Positions 60,849 through 64,000 of a stretch of DNA of 64,000 nucleotides are shown in pieces. The translations under genes were made by a program, and so were the position numbers. The notes below the pieces were generated by a model. That model worked only from the letters and a program-made list of their open reading frames with translations, searched no databases and was not told the origin of the DNA. Every line of letters begins with the position of its first letter. Positions within the stretch are counted from its first letter, which is position 1. The stretch covers positions 196,905 to 260,904 of the forward strand of contig NZ_VLIY01000005.1 in assembly GCF_007489285.1 (NCBI RefSeq). The letters are read 5' to 3'. This DNA is from Skermania sp. ID1734 (lineage in GTDB: Bacteria > Actinomycetota > Actinomycetes > Mycobacteriales > Mycobacteriaceae).

Positions 60849-62222
60849 ATGAGCGCCCGACCCGCGACCAGCCGGACGATGCTTGCGCTCATCGTCGTCC
60901 TCTGCGGTGTCACGCTCTTTCTCGGCTACCTCAACAAGGCACGTTGCACCGGCCCACCGTTCGAACCGAACGGCCGGAGTCTGATCTTCGACGAAATCAA
61001 GGATTCGCAGGTCTGCTACTCCGACATTCAGTTCCTGTGGCTCGGCCGCGACATAAACAATCACGTCTTTCCCTATGTCGACGGCGGGATCACCCGCGAT
61101 GGTGCGCTCACCGGTGGCAGTGTCGAATACCCGGTGCTGACCGGAACGTTGATGTGGATCGGTGCGATTCCCGCGCACAATGATGCCGAGTTCTTGCTGT
61201 ACTCGGCGCTTTTGCTGGCCCCTTTCGCGCTGTTGACCGCCTGGATGCTCGGCTGGATGGCTGGTCGTGCGGCGTTTCTGTGGTCGATCGGACCGCCGCT
61301 GGTCATGTACGCCTTCCACAACTGGGAACTGCCGGTCGTTTTCACGGCAGTCGCGGCAGTCTTTGTGATGACGCGGTTTTCAGCGCTGACGTTGCGGAAG
61401 CGCGGTGTGTTGGCGGCGGTATTGCTGGGAATCGGCTTCTGCCTCAAGCTGTATCCAGGTGTGTTCGTGCTGCCGCTGCTGCTGTACGTGTTGACCGGCG
61501 GGCCTGGCGGAGCTGAGTTACCGAGAAACCACAAGGGACGCTACGACGTTCGTGGTGCAGGTTTCATTGCTATCGCCGCGGCAGCGACCGTCGCCGCCAT
61601 CAACCTGCCGTTCGCCATTCTCGGGTACAACGGCTGGCGGGCGTCGTTCGCCTTCCAGCAGCAGCGCGAGGCGGACATCACCACCAATTCCATTTGGTAC
61701 TGGGGCTTACGGTCATTGTTCGGGACCGATCCTGGTGCAGACCAATCGTTTCAGCATGCCGTCAGCGTTATTTCGCCCACGCTCGTGCTGGCGTCCTTCG
61801 CGCTCGCGGTTTGGCTCGGATGGCGTCGCTACCAGGTGACCGGAACGTATCCATGGATCGCCGTGAGCGCCGCCATGCTGTGCGGATTCCTTTTGTTTCA
61901 CAAGGTTCATTCGCCGCAGTACACGCTGTGGCTGTTGCCGTTCTTTGTATTGCTCGCAGTGCCGTGGGGCGCGGTGTTCGCCTATCTGGCCGCCGACATT
62001 GCGGTCGGTGTCGGTGTCTTTCTCTATTTCAATGCTCTGACCACCAACGAAATGGTCGGCGTCACAGAGCATCTGGTGCAGTTCGGGGTTTGGGGACGAG
62101 CCTTGCTGCTCGCCCTGTTCTTCGTGTTGTTCCTGCGCGCGCCGCTGCGATTTGCCGACAGTCGCGGCGAGCGGTTGCCTGCGGAACCGGACCGCGATCT
62201 GGTGGGCGCCGCGCAGCAGTAG
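60849..62222 (+). CDS. GT87/DUF2029-like integral membrane glycosyltransferase family protein
   Basis: A 457-residue polytopic membrane protein, homologous by position and pattern to mycobacterial Rv0051. About ten hydrophobic helices start at residue 11; after the first comes an outside loop with YSDIQFLWLGRDIN and FPYVDGGI, where the acidic residues of GT-C enzymes usually lie, and then KLYPGVFVLPLLLYVLT, typical of polyprenol-phosphate-mannose-dependent mannosyltransferases. The donor and acceptor are not known. It is divergent from the rpsF operon and convergent with the response regulator. Confidence 0.85.
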   Translation: MSARPATSRTMLALIVVLCGVTLFLGYLNKARCTGPPFEPNGRSLIFDEIKDSQVCYSDIQFLWLGRDINNHVFPYVDGGITRDGALTGGSVEYPVLTGTLMWIGAIPAHNDAEFLLYSALLLAPFALLTAWMLGWMAGRAAFLWSIGPPLVMYAFHNWELPVVFTAVAAVFVMTRFSALTLRKRGVLAAVLLGIGFCLKLYPGVFVLPLLLYVLTGGPGGAELPRNHKGRYDVRGAGFIAIAAAATVAAINLPFAILGYNGWRASFAFQQQREADITTNSIWYWGLRSLFGTDPGADQSFQHAVSVISPTLVLASFALAVWLGWRRYQVTGTYPWIAVSAAMLCGFLLFHKVHSPQYTLWLLPFFVLLAVPWGAVFAYLAADIAVGVGVFLYFNALTTNEMVGVTEHLVQFGVWGRALLLALFFVLFLRAPLRFADSRGERLPAEPDRDLVGAAQQ

Positions 62223-62232
62223 CGAAAGACAG

Positions 62233-62916
62233 CTAAAGGTCTTCGATGTGGACGATTCCGTCCTGGATGGCACGGGCAACGAGCGCCGCCTTGGTGGAGG
62301 CCTGCCGCCCGACCCGGGCGTACTTCATCCGGATCCGGGCCAAGTGCGTATTCACCGTGCCGACCGAAATGTGTAGAGCCTCACCGGTCGCGCCCTTGGA
62401 CTCGGTGCGAAACCATTCGCGCAGGACCTCGATCTCGCGGTCGCTGAGCTTGGGTCGGGAAGACCGCGGGTTCGCAACCATGGCACGCTCCATCGACGGG
62501 CTCACGTAGGGCGTATCGGTCAGCGCGGCGCGGACGGCCGCGACCATGTGCTCGCGGCCCTCAACTTTGGCGAGGTAGGTAAGCGCGCCGGCATCAAGAC
62601 AGTCGAGGATCACGTGCGGGTCGGTGCTCGACGAATAAACGACCACCCGGTAGCCCGCGCTAGCAATGGTCGCGACATGTTCGGCTGGCGCGGTCGCGCG
62701 TTCGGCGAAAGTCAGATCGAGAATCACCACGTCGATTTCTGAACCGGCCGCGGCCGGATACTTTTCGAGGAAATCGGCTGGCCGGGTAAATGTCGCCGAC
62801 ACAGCAATCGGCGGATCGACGTCTCGAAACCAGGAAATCAGCCCGTCGTGAACGACTTCGTGATCATCGACCAACGCAACCGAGACCGGTCCGGAACCAT
62901 CGGTCGAGTCCGACAT
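62233..62916 (-). CDS. NarL/LuxR-family response regulator (orphan)
   Basis: A 227-residue two-component regulator. The receiver domain has VALVDDHEVVHDG (acidic pocket), VVILDLTF (phospho-acceptor Asp) and TYLAKVEG (Lys); the C-terminus is a LuxR-type HTH (LSDREIEVLREWFRTESKG, HISVGTVNTHLARIRMKY). No histidine kinase gene is adjacent, so its partner is elsewhere. GGGGGAGG lies upstream of the ATG. It is divergent from the DUF1275 gene, with an 18-bp palindrome between. Confidence 0.9.
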   Translation of the reverse strand: MSDSTDGSGPVSVALVDDHEVVHDGLISWFRDVDPPIAVSATFTRPADFLEKYPAAAGSEIDVVILDLTFAERATAPAEHVATIASAGYRVVVYSSSTDPHVILDCLDAGALTYLAKVEGREHMVAAVRAALTDTPYVSPSMERAMVANPRSSRPKLSDREIEVLREWFRTESKGATGEALHISVGTVNTHLARIRMKYARVGRQASTKAALVARAIQDGIVHIEDL

Positions 62917-63227
62917 AATTCGTGCACCTCCCCCCGCGCGATCACGCTGCCGGAGGTCTATTTTCGCGAACTATCAAAGGCGACGGTGTCCGTCACGCGA
63001 TCGACAAGGAGTCCGCTTTTGTTCGAATTGTCGGTTTAATGGTTAGGGGTCGAGCGCAACTGTGCGAACGAAAGTTCATCTCACAGACGGGATCCCGTCT
63101 GATCGGGCGAGTTGTGTTCGTCCAGTTGCGGTGCCTGGCAACTCCGCGGAGTGATTCCGTCAGGATCCGCGGGTGCCGCCCCGTAGAATCATTCTGGCCC
63201 GTCTGCTACTGACCAGGAGAGTCGACG
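62917..63227. other. Divergent promoter region
   Basis: About 310 bp between the response regulator and the DUF1275 gene. The 18-bp palindrome at 63084-63101 is the only notable element; no gene is supported. Confidence 0.4.
63084..63101. promoter_or_regulatory. 18-bp perfect palindrome
   Basis: CAGACGGGATCCCGTCTG is exactly self-complementary and stands about 170 bp upstream of the response regulator start and 127-144 bp upstream of the DUF1275 gene. It is a good candidate operator for either gene. Confidence 0.45.
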
Positions 63228-63917
63228 ATAACCACCCGCTCGGTCGAGCAGCAGGCCCCGCCGCACGAGCGGGGTCACCGCTTTGTCCTGGCCTACATGG
63301 GTCTGCTCGCGTGCGTCGCGGGATTCGTCAACGCGGTGTTCATCGTGGTGCTGATTTTTCCGGTCAGTCACCTGAGTGGATCGATCGCGAATCTCAGCAT
63401 TAACGCGATCACCCGCAATCTGTGGGAGTTCGCGGTAATCGCCCTGATCCTGCTGGGATTTCTGTGCGGGGCCGCGGGGGCGGGTTCGGTGCTCGGGCAC
63501 GCCGAACGCACCAACGGCGTCAGACGCGGACTTGTGCTCGTTCTCGAAGCGGCGCTGCTCATCGCGGCGATATTCGCGCCGAACCTCGGCCTGCAGGCCT
63601 TTCTGGCCGCCACCGCCTGTGGGATGCAGAACGGCGTGACGTCGAACTATCGCGGCATGGCTGTCCGCACCACTCACTTGACCGGAACCGTGACCGACCT
63701 CGGAGTGATGTTGGGTCGCAGCCGACACCATGGCCTCGACTGGCGCCAAGTGGCGATGCACGTGCAGACCGTTGCGTTGTTCATCGTCGGCGGGTTGCTC
63801 GGTGCGATTGGTGGGACGACGTTGGGGCATTGGGCGTTATTGATTCCAGCGGCGGTATGCACGGCCGCTGGAATCAGCGCCATCGTGTCCGAACGTTGGC
63901 GGGGGAGCGCCGGTTGA
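63228..63917 (+). CDS. DUF1275 (YoaK-like) membrane protein
   Basis: A roughly 229-residue membrane protein with about six helices; GFVNAVFIVVLIFPVSHLSGSIANLSI and ACGMQNGVTSNYRGMAVRTTHLTGTVTDLG are the DUF1275 signatures. Function unknown. The only ATG that would serve is at 63297, inside the first helix, which would cut it. AGGAGA at 63215 and an N-terminus reading TTRSVEQQAPPHERG point to a start at 63228, where the codon is ATA. Either ATA is used, the start was lost by an ATG-to-ATA change, or there is a sequence error. Confidence 0.78.
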   Translation: MTTRSVEQQAPPHERGHRFVLAYMGLLACVAGFVNAVFIVVLIFPVSHLSGSIANLSINAITRNLWEFAVIALILLGFLCGAAGAGSVLGHAERTNGVRRGLVLVLEAALLIAAIFAPNLGLQAFLAATACGMQNGVTSNYRGMAVRTTHLTGTVTDLGVMLGRSRHHGLDWRQVAMHVQTVALFIVGGLLGAIGGTTLGHWALLIPAAVCTAAGISAIVSERWRGSAG

Positions 63918-63934
63918 GAGGGCGGTGCTTTCAC

Positions 63935-64000
63935 TGGAGCCGGTGACGGGAATCGAACCCGCGCTGTCTGCTTGGGAAGCAGAAGTTCTGCCATTGAACT
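63935..64000 (-). tRNA. tRNA-Gly (anticodon CCC), 5' end beyond the window
   Basis: On the minus strand the anticodon arm is TCTGC-TTCCCAA-GCAGA, giving anticodon CCC; the T arm is GCGGG-TTCGATT-CCCGT, and the acceptor end CACCGGC-T-CCA is encoded with CCA. The first eight or so bases lie beyond base 64000. Confidence 0.93.

Noticed and set aside
1-64000. CRISPR array, prophage or insertion sequence
   Set aside because: No regularly spaced repeats, transposase, integrase or phage structural genes were seen.

Overview
The window is a chromosomal piece of a high-GC Actinomycetota genome, most likely order Mycobacteriales (Nocardia/Rhodococcus-like). The main reasons are the conserved block rpsF-ssb-rpsR-rplI-dnaB next to a GT87-like membrane protein (the Rv0051-Rv0058 neighbourhood of mycobacteria), a secreted AroQ-gamma chorismate mutase, a WS/DGAT acyltransferase, many actinobacterial-type regulators and a GlxR/Crp-type operator. 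No phage, insertion sequence or CRISPR array is visible.

Bases 1-27,600 form a large exopolysaccharide locus. The plus-strand left half carries two signal-peptide-bearing beta-helix (pectate-lyase-like) proteins, a priming polyprenyl-phosphate sugar transferase, a secreted clan-A glycoside hydrolase and a fatty-acid desaturase. Two minus-strand genes also lie there: an acyl-CoA-dehydrogenase-like flavoprotein and a DUF6875-like protein, the latter divergent from an ATP-grasp ligase. The minus-strand right half (25,887 to 11,701) is a tightly packed series: Wzy-like polymerase, SGNH hydrolase, two Wzz-like chain-length proteins, GH71-type glucanase, a lipase-fold protein, a membrane-anchored paralogue of the lipase C-terminal domain, two left-handed beta-helix acetyltransferases, two GT4 glycosyltransferases, GDP-mannose 4,6-dehydratase and a Wzx-like flippase. 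A UbiA prenyltransferase closes the locus. Together they suggest a Wzx/Wzy-made, O-acylated, deoxyhexose-containing surface polymer with its own remodelling and lipid-modifying enzymes.

Bases 27,900-33,150 hold two convergent, paralogous, MalT-like STAND/LuxR regulators. Bases 33,300-41,030 contain a CoA-transferase, secreted chorismate mutase, a PucR-type regulator, a small membrane protein, and an operon with a 31-codon ORF, ferredoxin-reductase, Rieske oxygenase and WS/DGAT. Bases 41,270-46,530 are accessory: DUF427, a VapBC pair, an ECF42 sigma factor with its DGPF partner, a 67-bp near-perfect hairpin, a RES-Xre toxin-antitoxin pair with a palindromic operator, and an NTF2-like/methyltransferase pair. 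Bases 46,500-55,700 contain a TetR-controlled divergent operon (NmrA-like, amidase, DUF2867, ABM), acyl-ACP thioesterase, FBP zinc-finger protein, a secreted protein of unknown function, and a very GC-rich alcohol dehydrogenase next to a frameshifted esterase.

Bases 55,800-64,000 are the conserved core: dnaB interrupted by a 425-residue intein, rplI, rpsR, ssb, rpsF, the GT87-like protein, an orphan NarL-type response regulator, a DUF1275 membrane protein and a tRNA-Gly cut by the right edge.
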